Assembly: GCA_964371945.1 (NCBI GenBank)
Contig: CAYJPA010000063.1
Location: 1-35,833 of the forward strand
Direction of reading: 5' to 3'
Source: CAYJPA01 sp964371945
GTDB taxonomy: Bacteria > Chloroflexota > Chloroflexia > Thermomicrobiales > UBA6265
Length of the DNA stretch: 35,833 nt
Shown here in pieces: positions 8,295-16,613 of this stretch. Within the stretch, counting starts at the first letter, position 1. Each line of letters opens with the position of its first letter. The translations under genes were made by a program, and so were the position numbers. The notes beneath the pieces were generated by a model. It searched no databases, was not told the DNA's origin, and saw nothing but the letters and a program-made list of their open reading frames with translations.

Positions 8295-9521
8295 TTACGC
8301 GCGGTTCGAGGGGTCGGATGGCGCTTTGCCCGTCACCGCGTACTCGAAGAGCTCGCGCTTCGACGTGCGTTTACGCAACGTCGTGACCTCGATGTTTCCG
8401 AGTCCGATGTCGTCAAACAATCCAGCGAAGATTTGTTCCGTGTCAAGCATGAATTCATAGAAGCGGCTGTTGCCGGCGATATAGGTCACCTGGGCTCCCG
8501 GAGCAAGCAGCGGTCGCAGCGAGGCGAGATGAGTAGACATGTCGCAGATGTACTTGCGAATATATCGCCCAAGCACTGAGCTACGTTCTTCGATCGAGGC
8601 AATCGACCTCGCGATCCGCGGATCGATTGCCGGGACTGTGTCACTGCTCCACTTTGCGAGATTGCTGGTCGCCCTACCCCAGGTGCCGCCGATTGCCGCC
8701 CAATCGAGCTCGCCGGCCTGCTGCGCGGTTTCCAGAAAGCCGAGCCAGTACATATAGGGGCGAAGCTCCCTGATGTAGCTCATCCGATTTGCGTAAGGCG
8801 GTGACGTGATCACGGATGTGAACCGTCGATCGTCTGATTCGATTGATAGCGATCGAGTGAGATCGCATGAATTGCCAAGGTGAACGCTCGAAACCTGTTG
8901 AGGTTGATGGGCGGCGGCCTGGTTGACAACGGTATCGACGGCTTGGGCGAAGAAGTCGAATACATCGGTCTGGGTGGTGTTGGGATTTGAGAACTTATGG
9001 GATATGTCGTGTTTGAGCGAGACCGACTGGTGACGAAAGTTGGCCTTCGACCGCTCCATTAGCGTCTGACAGAACGCAATCTTCAACAGGTCACGCGTCC
9101 CCTCCGTCCAATTGAGGCTGGAGCATAACTGCTTGATCGACGATAGCGCCGCGATCGTGGCTTCGTCCCACCATCGATCGATGTACTGCATCGGCGGCGC
9201 CCAGCTCGGGTCCTGCCCAATCAGCTCTTTAGCAGCTGACTTCGCATCGCTCAAATCGGCTTCTCGGTACGAGCGTACTTTCGCATTGGTAAGCCAGACG
9301 AGAAACGGGTTGATATCGACCGTCTCACAGTCAATTCCGCGATCAGCACAAACAAGCGCGGTCGTGCCCGTGCCGCAGAACGGATCGAGCACCCGGTCCC
9401 GAGGCGTCAGCGTTTCGACCAGCTCTTGAACAAGGTGGACCGAATATGCCGGTGTCAGCCGGATCCAGCCGTGGCGGCCGCGATCCCGATTCGCTTTGAA
9501 CGTGTAGTTTTTGCCGTTCAC
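8295..9521 (-). CDS. DNA methyltransferase (N6-adenine/N4-cytosine type)
   Basis: A 408-residue protein with two clear motifs of amino-methyltransferases. The S-adenosylmethionine-binding motif is 'LDPFCGTGTTALVCADRG' (46-63), followed by 'ETVDINPF', the usual acidic strand 2. The catalytic motif is 'VITSPPYANRMSYI' (237-250, SPPY type). The ~180 residues between them probably include target recognition. The start is GTG 9521, which overlaps the stop of the upstream ATPase frame in GTGA, implying translational coupling before that gene broke. No restriction endonuclease is recognised next to it, so it could be an orphan methylase or the remains of a modification system. Target site unknown. 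Confidence 0.85.
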   Translation of the reverse strand: MNGKNYTFKANRDRGRHGWIRLTPAYSVHLVQELVETLTPRDRVLDPFCGTGTTALVCADRGIDCETVDINPFLVWLTNAKVRSYREADLSDAKSAAKELIGQDPSWAPPMQYIDRWWDEATIAALSSIKQLCSSLNWTEGTRDLLKIAFCQTLMERSKANFRHQSVSLKHDISHKFSNPNTTQTDVFDFFAQAVDTVVNQAAAHQPQQVSSVHLGNSCDLTRSLSIESDDRRFTSVITSPPYANRMSYIRELRPYMYWLGFLETAQQAGELDWAAIGGTWGRATSNLAKWSSDTVPAIDPRIARSIASIEERSSVLGRYIRKYICDMSTHLASLRPLLAPGAQVTYIAGNSRFYEFMLDTEQIFAGLFDDIGLGNIEVTTLRKRTSKRELFEYAVTGKAPSDPSNRA

Positions 9522-10144
9522 CGGCCGGTCACCCGCTGGAGCGGCACAATCTCGCGGACGCGACGGTGGACATCGAATCCATCAACGCCTAAATCCAGAA
9601 GTGCACCCAAACCACGATGAACAGTTCCGCCGAGCGGAATCGACAATGGCGGCGAAGCCAAGGATTTGACGATCTCCTGAACCGTGGATCCGTGGATCGC
9701 ACTCTGGATCTGACTTCCGGCCGCTCCACCCTCAAGAACTCGATGCAATGCACTCCCCCAGCAGTAGATCGGGAGATGCGGACCGATCTCGTTGACGAGC
9801 ACTGTGGTCTCGATCGGATTCGCAACCTACCAGATTTCGAAGGATTCACAAGTGCCGCGAATGACGTAGCTTCGGCGGGTGGATGCGATCGCGGGGATTA
9901 GGCTGGTCAACGGTGTTGATTTCCCCGCGCCGCTTTGACGCGCGGCAATGGTTACTGACTTCCCCTGCCCTACCGCATTCCAGAGCGAGGTGGCAAATTC
10001 CGACCTGATGAAACCCGATCGCATGAGCTCTGTCAGTGCTACCGGCGAAGGGCTGGTCGGGCTCGGCCCCCACCACCAGGCCGGCAAATCCGTCTCGTCC
10101 GTAACAGGCGGCGGTGCGCTCAAGCCAAGCTCAGTTCGCTTCAC
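9518..10144 (-). pseudogene. VirB11/GspE-like ATPase with in-frame TAG
   Basis: A 208-codon frame, possibly starting at GTG 10144 inside the end of the MFS gene. It encodes a compact type II/IV secretion-like ATPase: P-loop 'VTIAARQSGAGKSTPLTSL', then 'RRSYVIRGTCESFEIW', then a TAG at 9827-9829. The same frame resumes as 'VANPIETTVLVNEIGPHLPI' (Walker-B-like strand ending Asn-Glu) and 'AIHGSTVQEIVKSLASPPL' (His-box-like region). It ends at 9518, overlapping the methylase GTG. Besides the stop, a proline follows the P-loop Ser-Thr where a helix-forming Leu is usual, which suggests relaxed selection. A GTG at 9802 could make only the C-terminal half. The native role is unknown. No secretion genes lie nearby. 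Confidence 0.72.
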
Positions 10145-11435
10145 GGAGCGGTCGATTGCGCGCAAACACGGCTCCAATCGCAACAATCGAAATCAATGCC
10201 GCCGCGCCGACCGCCGCTCTCACGCCGAAAGGAACTGCCGCGACACCCAGTGCAAACGATCCCACCGAAGGCACTCCGATGACGGTCAGTAAATAAAGAC
10301 TCATGATCCGGCCGCGAAGATCTGGCGGCACCGAGAGCTGGATGAGTGTCGCGATCGAGGCTCCAGCGAGCGCATTGGTCAAACCCGCGAATGCTAGTAA
10401 TGGCAATGACAACGCGTACCAGGGCGAAACGGCGAAAATGATCAGCAGCCCACTCTGAGCGATAACCGCGGCCAACACGACCCGTCCCTTGTGCTCGACA
10501 TTTCTGCGCCCGGCAAACCCGAACGCTCCGATCAGCGTGCCCAGCCCGCCGGCCGAAACCATCGCCCCGTAGGCGCCCGAACCAACGTGAAACTCGTCGC
10601 GCGCGAAGACCGCGAGCATCGGACTGTAGGATCGAACCAGCAAACCACCAATTGCCGACACGACGATCAGACCAGATAGTAACGGTGAGCCGAGAATGTG
10701 TCTGACACCCCGAGCGATCGACTTCACAACGCTCTCAGCGTCATGCCGCCCAGGTATTCGTACGGGAATGTTGCGCAACAGGGCCAAGGCAATCAGCGTG
10801 GCAAGGCACGAAACCACGTTGACAGCCATGACACCACCAACTCCGATGAACGGGATGAGCACGCCGGCGATGGCGGGACCAATCAGCGATGCGCCGGTAA
10901 ACGCCACCGAGTTGAGTGAGACCGCTGAAGTAAGCTGCATGCGATTCACGATATCGGGCAACAACGCGTGTCGCGCGGGAGCGTCGAACGCCAACACGAC
11001 ACCGATCCCAAACGAAAAAACGATCAGCATCCAGACCGCAACGACGTCAGTCAGGGTGACGATCGCCAGTGCGAGACTCAATGCCATGTAGAGGGACTGC
11101 ACGACCCAGAGCACACTGATCCGAGAAAACCGGTCCGCCATCGCTCCGCCGAAGGGTGGGAGTACGAGCATCGGGATGGCAAAGGCGGCCGCCGAGATTC
11201 CGAGCCAAAATGCCGCGCGTTCTGGTTCGAGGTCGGTCATCAACCAGCCGGTCGCGGTCGATTCCATCCAGGTGCCGGCGTTGGAGATCAACATGCCGAA
11301 CCACAGCAAGCGAAAGTTGCGCGACTGGAGTGCCGCGAATCGCACGGGCTGTTCTGCTGTGCTGGTCGAAACGCCGATTGGCGGCTCCACGCTGGGATCT
11401 TTGCCCATTTCACTGGGGGATTCGGGGCCGCTCAT
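10131..11435 (-). CDS. MFS transporter, DHA3-like exporter family
   Basis: The frame opens at 11525, but ATG 11435 ('MSGPESPSEMGKDPS') gives a short soluble N-terminus followed directly by 'FAALQSRNFRLLWFGMLISNAGTWM', the typical entry to the enterobactin-exporter-like (MFS_3) group. The protein is 434 residues with about 12 hydrophobic helices. The loop 2-3 signature is present as 'GGAMADRFSRISVLWV', and loop 8-9 contains 'VPPDLRGRIMSLYLL', a characteristic motif of this group. The expected role is proton-coupled efflux of a drug or siderophore-like compound. The substrate is not predictable. Its 3' end overlaps the possible start of the ATPase pseudogene, and its start lies 59 bases after the HPRT-like gene, so it is probably cotranscribed with it. 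Confidence 0.86.
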   Translation of the reverse strand: MSGPESPSEMGKDPSVEPPIGVSTSTAEQPVRFAALQSRNFRLLWFGMLISNAGTWMESTATGWLMTDLEPERAAFWLGISAAAFAIPMLVLPPFGGAMADRFSRISVLWVVQSLYMALSLALAIVTLTDVVAVWMLIVFSFGIGVVLAFDAPARHALLPDIVNRMQLTSAVSLNSVAFTGASLIGPAIAGVLIPFIGVGGVMAVNVVSCLATLIALALLRNIPVRIPGRHDAESVVKSIARGVRHILGSPLLSGLIVVSAIGGLLVRSYSPMLAVFARDEFHVGSGAYGAMVSAGGLGTLIGAFGFAGRRNVEHKGRVVLAAVIAQSGLLIIFAVSPWYALSLPLLAFAGLTNALAGASIATLIQLSVPPDLRGRIMSLYLLTVIGVPSVGSFALGVAAVPFGVRAAVGAAALISIVAIGAVFARNRPLREAN

Positions 11436-11493
11436 GGAAACCGATGGTAGCACGATCCATGGCGGGCGCTTCGAGGATGTCCGGCAACGATCG

Positions 11494-12561
11494 TTAACTG
11501 GGCGCGGTTTCACCACCCGGTTCATCGTCGAGGATCGCCACGTAGGGCAAGCCCCTTTGACTCACACGTGCCCCTACGCCGAACCCAACGATTTGGCGAT
11601 CTGGCGCCTCGAACCCGGAGAACCGTACCGGCAGGTCGATTAGCCGCGCTTTCGGACGGGTGAAGAGCGTGCAAATCTCAACGCGCCGCGCTCCGCTCCG
11701 CCAAAGCCAATCAACCAGATACGCCATGCTCAAACCGCTGCTTACGACGTCGGCGACGATCAACACGTCTTTCCCAGCCACCCGGTTTTTCGGCGCTTTG
11801 ACCAGACGGACATGCTTGCGACCGCTGGGCGTGCGGTAACGAGTTACCGAGACCCGGTCGACCTCCACCCGGACGCCCCGGCCACGTAGTGCGGTCGCGA
11901 GATGTCGTTTCAACGTAAGTCCACCGGGTGCAAGTCCAATCAAGAAGAGCGGATCTGAAGCTAGATTTCCGGCACCGTTCTTCTCGGCTCTCCAGGTCGA
12001 GATCTCGGAAGCGATCTCGTTCACGCGGTGCTCGATTTGCCCTTCGCTGACAATGATGTCTCCAACGTTGCCTGGTTTTTTCGCGATCCATGATTCGTCA
12101 TAGGCGCTCAGGAGCCATTCCACGTCGCGTCGATAGAGCAGCTTGATTTGCACACCTGGGTAGAGCTCGCGAAGACGGCGAAGCTTTCGGTTCTTGCGCG
12201 TGACCAGCGCTTGCCGCATCGTTGTCAATTCGATGTAGAGACGGTGCTCCGGCAGATAGAAATCAGGCGTAAACGATTCGATCGGACGGCCGTCCGGTCC
12301 CCGCGCGAGTACAAAGCTCGTTGGCTCGTAGAGCCAGCGGACGCGATAGTAGGTCAGAATCCTGGCGAGCTCCTGTTCGGCCGGATGCGCGAACTTGTTA
12401 TGATCCCGCGGCCCGACGAACTGCCACGGCAGTGGTAACTGCCGTTGCCGTGGAGCACGGTTTCGTAGCGTATTCGAGAAGCCAGGGCTTCTCGTGGCTG
12501 CGCCGATTGTTGCTTGTTTGGCCCGGACATGTCCCACGATTGGCGCTCGCTCGATGTACAT
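11494..12561 (-). CDS. Nuclease-like domain fused to degenerate hypoxanthine phosphoribosyltransferase-like domain
   Basis: A 355-residue protein from ATG 12561 (the frame is open to 12687; the start is uncertain). After a basic, probably disordered leader comes a domain starting 'KFAHPAEQELARIL' with 'FTPDFYLPEHRLYIELTT', the Asp...Glu-x-x pattern of Vsr/PD-(D/E)xK-like folds, then 'NRKLRRLRELYPGVQIKLLY'. The second half is HPRT-like, ending 'RGLPYVAIL'. I recall the same two-domain order annotated as hypoxanthine phosphoribosyltransferase in Chloroflexota. Here the PRPP loop reads 'VLIVADVVSSG' (about 266-276) against the usual 'VLIVEDIIDTG', so two acidic residues are replaced, including the catalytic Asp. 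The late 'GLDY' metal site reads 'GVGA'. Catalysis as an HPRT is therefore doubtful. It may be a binding or regulatory paralogue, or be decaying. Confidence 0.78.
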   Translation of the reverse strand: MYIERAPIVGHVRAKQATIGAATRSPGFSNTLRNRAPRQRQLPLPWQFVGPRDHNKFAHPAEQELARILTYYRVRWLYEPTSFVLARGPDGRPIESFTPDFYLPEHRLYIELTTMRQALVTRKNRKLRRLRELYPGVQIKLLYRRDVEWLLSAYDESWIAKKPGNVGDIIVSEGQIEHRVNEIASEISTWRAEKNGAGNLASDPLFLIGLAPGGLTLKRHLATALRGRGVRVEVDRVSVTRYRTPSGRKHVRLVKAPKNRVAGKDVLIVADVVSSGLSMAYLVDWLWRSGARRVEICTLFTRPKARLIDLPVRFSGFEAPDRQIVGFGVGARVSQRGLPYVAILDDEPGGETAPS

Positions 12562-13083
12562 CGAATCGTTCGCATGTGCACTGGCGACTGTGGGATCGCA
12601 AGGGCAAAGCGATAGCAAGACGGGGTGCACGCGGCTCTCCGTCGGCTCCAAAATCACTGTCCAGCGGGGACATTTGCAGTGTTGCACAGGCGTGTAGCGA
12701 CCGCAACTGTACGGACGCGCCGGTTTGTCCGGGGTCCGCTATTCAATGGTCGTACCTTCGTATGACCCTGTCAGCCAGACGGCAGGCACCCGTCCGGCCT
12801 GACCTTGACCTGACCGAAGGGACCACCCGGATCGGACCGAAACGGTCTTCAGTACAAGCAAACGTGATTTGTCAGTTGAAGATCACCGCGCTGAAGAGCC
12901 TACCCTGGAGACGAGTCCACGCTGTTATGAGATCAAACCGAGCGTGCTGGACCCACGGCCACGCAAGAGCCGATTGGCCGAATCTTGCACCGGACTCCTA
13001 CTCCGGCTGTTGAGGGTATCCGTTCTAATGGGATATGTCGCATCCGTGAGGACAGCGGAGCGATCGGTGCATTGTTGCAACGA

Positions 13084-13255
13084 GCTTGAAGCTTGAGGCT
13101 TGAGGCTTGAAGCTCGGAGCTTGGGGCTTGGGGCTTGGGGCTTGGAGCCTGGAGCCTGGAGCCTGGAGCCTGGAGCTTGGAGCTTCAAGCTCGGAGCTTG
13201 GAGCTTGGAGCTTGGAGCTTGGAGCTTGGAGCTTGGAGCTTGGAGCTCGGAGCTT
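13084..13255. repeat. Tandem array of 24 heptanucleotide units (GCTTGGA consensus)
   Basis: From 13084 to 13251 the sequence divides exactly into 24 consecutive 7-base units, plus a partial unit GCTT. The consensus is GCTTGGA. Variants cluster: GCTTGAG/GCTTGAA at the left, three GCTTGGG, four GCCTGGA in a row, single GCTTCAA and GCTCGGA, then six or more identical GCTTGGA. This blockwise pattern indicates local expansion by slippage or unequal exchange. Because 7 is not a multiple of 3, all frames read periodic peptides, which are not evidence for a gene. Confidence 0.95.
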
Positions 13256-13448
13256 AAATACACTGGCCCCGAGTAACCGAACTGCCGCCCAGCTCCCCAT
13301 CGTCCGCGATCAGAACATCACGCCCCGCAACGGATGCTCCATCTTTCAGACGACCGATCACGTTTCCTTATCGAATGGAACCCCGCAGCGCCATTCGATC
13401 GCTCCGCGTGCCGTTGGATTGCTGTCTAGAGTGCTGGCTTCTCGGGGC

Positions 13449-13473
13449 CTGTACGGACAATATATCCGTACAG
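13449..13473. promoter_or_regulatory. Inverted repeat, possible operator
   Basis: Nine-base perfect arms (CTGTACGGA and TCCGTACAG) flank the 7-base AT-rich spacer CAATATA. The symmetrical form with an AT-rich centre resembles a dimeric repressor site, but a short RNA hairpin is equally possible. It sits in a gene-free stretch just beyond the end of the phospholipase-D-like gene. No matching second copy was noticed. Confidence 0.35.
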
Positions 13474-13579
13474 TGCTTGATTGTCAACCGGAACCGATGT
13501 TCGATTATTCGCCTCATGATCAATTACGCGCAGTCTCGTCTCGTGATTCTATTCGAACCCAGCACTTCATGACAACCTG

Positions 13580-14593
13580 TCACGAGACGCTCGCCGCCGC
13601 ATTGAAATCGAGCTCGAACGTTCTGGCCAATCGCTGTACGATGTCCGACTCGGCGACGATGATTCCAATCTCCCGATTCTCGTCGAGCGAGGTTTGAGTC
13701 AAGTTCTGTGAGCCAACGAACGCGATCTCCCCGTCCACCACAATCGCCTTGGCGTGGATGTAAAGATCGTCCGCATACCGAATATCAACACCATCGCTCA
13801 TCAGATCTGCCGCGATCCGGTCCGCATCTGGCTGATCGTCAGGAGAAAGGATCACTCGCACTGAGACTCCGCGCGCTTCTGCATCCTCGAGTCGCTCGAG
13901 AATGCCCCTATCGCGGATGACCTCGGCATAAATGTCTATCGTCTCATCGGCGCGATCGATCAAAACAGTAATCTCGTCGCGGCTCTCGTCCGGACTCACC
14001 GTCAGCGGTCCGTGGACGCTCAATTTTTTGCCTTTCCAATCGGCTTCAAAAATTGCTCGAAACTCCTCTACATCGTCTGGCAAGGTCGAGATCACCCCGA
14101 ATTCCCGATTGCCTTCAAACGATGAGCGCGAGAGATTGAAGTTGAGAATTGCCACAATCGATCGATCGACGATCATCGTTTTCGCGTGGGTGAAGGTGAA
14201 CGAATCGCTGGACCACCTAACTTCGGCGCCCGCGCCCTTCATTTTGAATGCGAGCTCTTCAGGATCCCCGTACCCGCCAAACGGGTGTTGCTCGATCAGA
14301 ATCCGAACGTCGACGCCGCGATACTCAGCATCAATCAGCGAATCGATGATCAGGTTGTCAGTCAAAAGGTAGATCATCAGATCGATCGACTCGGCCGCCG
14401 ACTCGATCTCCTCCAGAATTGGAGATCGGCCATCATCCGGTAGCACGATCAAACCGCGGATCCCAACACCGGGGGTAGACGAATCGTCCGGGCGCTCGAA
14501 TCGCAAATGATTGGGCAGATCGGTCGCGAGCACGATCGCGAAGCCCAGCAACATCGCGATGACTACGACAACGGCCCTCCGCTGTTTCGCCAT
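13580..14593 (-). CDS. Phospholipase D-like protein, membrane-anchored
   Basis: A 337-residue protein started at ATG 14593, which has a GAGGGG motif 4-5 bases upstream. The alternative ATG at 14608 is weaker. A single N-terminal hydrophobic segment ('VVVVIAMLLGFAIVLATDL') should anchor or export it. Two complete HKD motifs follow: 'FTHAKTMIVD' with 'LNFNLSRSSFEGNREFG' behind it, and 'YIHAKAIVVD' with 'GSQNLTQTSLDENREIG'. This bilobal arrangement is shared by cardiolipin synthases, bacterial phospholipases D and some nucleases. Without the multiple membrane helices of cardiolipin synthase A it is closer to secreted PLD-like or Nuc-type enzymes. Substrate uncertain. Confidence 0.86.
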   Translation of the reverse strand: MAKQRRAVVVVIAMLLGFAIVLATDLPNHLRFERPDDSSTPGVGIRGLIVLPDDGRSPILEEIESAAESIDLMIYLLTDNLIIDSLIDAEYRGVDVRILIEQHPFGGYGDPEELAFKMKGAGAEVRWSSDSFTFTHAKTMIVDRSIVAILNFNLSRSSFEGNREFGVISTLPDDVEEFRAIFEADWKGKKLSVHGPLTVSPDESRDEITVLIDRADETIDIYAEVIRDRGILERLEDAEARGVSVRVILSPDDQPDADRIAADLMSDGVDIRYADDLYIHAKAIVVDGEIAFVGSQNLTQTSLDENREIGIIVAESDIVQRLARTFELDFNAAASVS

Positions 14594-14627
14594 CCGCCCC
14601 TCATTCAAATCCCGGCTGATTCACGCG

Positions 14628-15065
14628 TTATGAACGGGACAACCAGGTTTCAATCTCTTGACCGTGCTCGATATAGTGATCGTCCATGAGCTCCTGCACG
14701 TACGCTGGAGAGAGGTTGGGAACGGCACTGACCGCGGCGAGAACCCTAGCGTGGTTGGTTTCCAGTTCAGATCTCAGCTCAGCGTACGACTTCAGGGCGC
14801 TATCCAGCGCGTTTTGATTATTCAACGGTTGAAAATCGACATGCTCGATATCACCGCCTTTGGCGAGCCGATCCGCTTCGAAACCGTCCCAAAAAGCGAC
14901 ATGTCCGACAACTGTCTTGAACGACCAGTCACCACAGACTCCCGGCTCGTGATGCCGATTGGCAGGCACTGAATCGACGACTGCCAGGAACCTTTCCCAG
15001 GCGATTGCGGTGGCGCTCAAGAGTGACTCCGTCGTGCAATGTACAGAAGAGTTTTCGTCGGTCAT
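14628..15065 (-). CDS. DinB/maleylpyruvate-isomerase-like metal-binding protein
   Basis: The frame extends to 15161, but ATG 15065 ('MTDENSSVHCTTES') is preceded by GAGGAG at a good distance. The resulting 145-residue protein matches the DinB/MDMPI four-helix fold: 'AIAWERFLAVVDSV' in helix 1, 'WSFKTVVGHVAFWDGFEADR' in helix 2 with a metal-binding His, and 'DHYIEHGQEIETWL' in the last helix with the HxxxH pair. Members of this superfamily bind a divalent metal and often act as thiol-dependent transferases. The specific role is unknown. It lies between the transhydrogenase terminator and the PLD-like gene, 34 bases from the latter, so the two may be cotranscribed. Confidence 0.78.
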   Translation of the reverse strand: MTDENSSVHCTTESLLSATAIAWERFLAVVDSVPANRHHEPGVCGDWSFKTVVGHVAFWDGFEADRLAKGGDIEHVDFQPLNNQNALDSALKSYAELRSELETNHARVLAAVSAVPNLSPAYVQELMDDHYIEHGQEIETWLSRS

Positions 15066-15164
15066 TGAAAGCTGCTCCTCGTCAGATCGAATGGTTGTCG
15101 CCGGATTCTCGCGCACATTCAAAAGACGCACCGTTGCGTTCATCGTGAGATCGCAGCGCATGCG

Positions 15165-15195
15165 AAAGGCCGGGACCCGATCGGCCCCGGCCTTT
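15165..15195 (-). terminator. Rho-independent-type terminator after pntB
   Basis: Perfect 10-base arms (AAAGGCCGGG and CCCGGCCTTT) with an 11-base loop, 12 bases downstream of the pntB stop on the minus strand. The arms carry A and T ends, which gives a short T-run on the minus strand. Confidence 0.8.
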
Positions 15196-15206
15196 CATCT
15201 CCGATA

Positions 15207-16613
15207 TTAAGCAGCCTTCACCGCGGCCACGAGCGCCGATAAGGAGCTCTTGGCATCGCCGAAGAGCATTGCGGTCTTCGGATCATGGAAGAGCTTGTTC
15301 TCGATGCCGGCGAAGCCAGACTTCATCGATCGCTTCAGAACAACGACATTCTGGGCCTGGTCGACGTTCAGGATCGGCATCCCATAGATCGGACTGCTTG
15401 GATCGTCGCGAGCGGCCGGATTCGTCACGTCGTTCGCGCCAATGATCAGCGCGACATCCGTTTGGGCAAACTCGTCGTTGATGTCGTCCATTTCATAGAG
15501 ATCGTCGTATGGCACGTTCGCTTCCGCGAGCAGCACGTTCATATGACCAGGCATTCGCCCCGCCACGGGATGGATGGCGTATTTCACCGTTACGCCGCGC
15601 TCTTGAAGAATGTCCGCGAGCTCCCGCACGGCATGCTGTGCCTGCGCCACCGCGAGGCCGTACCCCGGCACGATGATGACCTTCTGCGCATATGCGAGTT
15701 GAACCGCAAGATCCTCCGCGGTCGTTTCGCGAACCGGTAACTGCTCGCCTGAACCCTCAGCGGCAGGACCCGCCGCGACCGCGCCCCATGTGCCGAAGAT
15801 CACGTTGAGCACCGAGCGGTTCATCGCTCTGGCCATGAGGAGCGTCAGGAACGAACCTGATGCACCGACGAGCGCCCCGGCGATGACGAGAGCCTGATTA
15901 CCAAGCACCAAACCGGTAATTGCAGCGGCCAGTCCGGTAAGCGAGTTCAGAATTGCGATGACGACCGGCATATCGGCGCCACCGATCGGCAGCACGACCG
16001 AGAAACCGAGTACCAATGCGATCGCGAATACGAGCCACAGCAGCCCTTTCGATCCGGTGTCGTGATCCATGAAGGTGATCAGGACACCGAGAACGACGAG
16101 CGCGCCGGCGAGAGCCGCGTTGTACCGTTTCTGGTTCGGTATCGTGATCCGGCCGCCGGAGATCAATTCCTGCAGTTTGAGGAAGGCGACGATGCTGCCG
16201 GTGAAGGAGATCGAGCCGATCACGGTGCCGAGCACGATCGATACGCCCTCGCCCTTGCCCATGTGGGATTCGTGGATGAACTCGCCGATCGAAACGAGTG
16301 CCGCGGTCGCGCCGCCCACCCCGTTGTAGATGGCGGTCATTTGCGGCATCGCGGTCATCTTCACGACCCGGGCCGCATATGCCGCGATCCCGCCGCCGAT
16401 CAATAGGCCGACGATCATGATGACGTAGTTTTGACCGTCCCATCCCCGGCTCAGGAACGTCGCCAGAATCGCGACCGCCATGCCGAGCGCGGCAAGCTGG
16501 TTGCCTCGACGCGCCTTCGCCGGGGTGCTCAGGAACTTGAGCCCGACTATGAGCAGAATCGACGCTGCGAAGTACGCGATGTCGATAAAGGCATCTCGTC
16601 CGTTGTCGATCAT
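15207..16613 (-). CDS. pntB: NAD(P) transhydrogenase subunit beta
   Basis: A 468-residue membrane protein of the usual PntB length. The first ~270 residues form about nine transmembrane helices of domain II. The C-terminal NADP(H)-binding domain III is recognised by 'IIVPGYGLAVAQAQHAVREL', 'HPVAGRMPGHMNVLLAEA', 'DVALIIGANDVTNPAA', 'IYGMPILNVD' and 'VVVLKRSMKSGFAGIEN'. With the two alpha parts it forms the proton-translocating enzyme that makes NADPH from NADH using the proton gradient. Its ATG overlaps the pntAb stop (ATGA), so the two are translationally coupled, and a strong terminator follows the gene. Confidence 0.96.
   Translation of the reverse strand: MIDNGRDAFIDIAYFAASILLIVGLKFLSTPAKARRGNQLAALGMAVAILATFLSRGWDGQNYVIMIVGLLIGGGIAAYAARVVKMTAMPQMTAIYNGVGGATAALVSIGEFIHESHMGKGEGVSIVLGTVIGSISFTGSIVAFLKLQELISGGRITIPNQKRYNAALAGALVVLGVLITFMDHDTGSKGLLWLVFAIALVLGFSVVLPIGGADMPVVIAILNSLTGLAAAITGLVLGNQALVIAGALVGASGSFLTLLMARAMNRSVLNVIFGTWGAVAAGPAAEGSGEQLPVRETTAEDLAVQLAYAQKVIIVPGYGLAVAQAQHAVRELADILQERGVTVKYAIHPVAGRMPGHMNVLLAEANVPYDDLYEMDDINDEFAQTDVALIIGANDVTNPAARDDPSSPIYGMPILNVDQAQNVVVLKRSMKSGFAGIENKLFHDPKTAMLFGDAKSSLSALVAAVKAA

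Larger units (their letters stand above)
12562..13579. other. 1-kb non-coding region with heptanucleotide array
   Basis: No open frame here has a credible composition or a ribosome-binding site. Reading frames over 13084-13255 only translate the tandem repeat. 12562-13083 holds nothing I recognise. 13256-13579 contains an inverted repeat (separate entry) and otherwise nothing clear. The region lies upstream of the HPRT-like gene and downstream of the phospholipase-D-like gene, both on the minus strand, so the promoter for the former should be within its left part. Confidence 0.5.

Noticed and set aside
1614..10144. Stop-codon reassignment
   Set aside because: All three stop codons interrupt frames and all three also end normal genes in the window.
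13084..13255. CRISPR array
   Set aside because: The units are 7 bases, contiguous, and without spacers; no cas gene is nearby.
13025..13300. Periodic peptides (LQAPSSK-type and LGAWSLE-type) over the heptamer array
   Set aside because: A 7-base repeat gives a periodic peptide in every frame; no start signal or flanking domain supports a protein.
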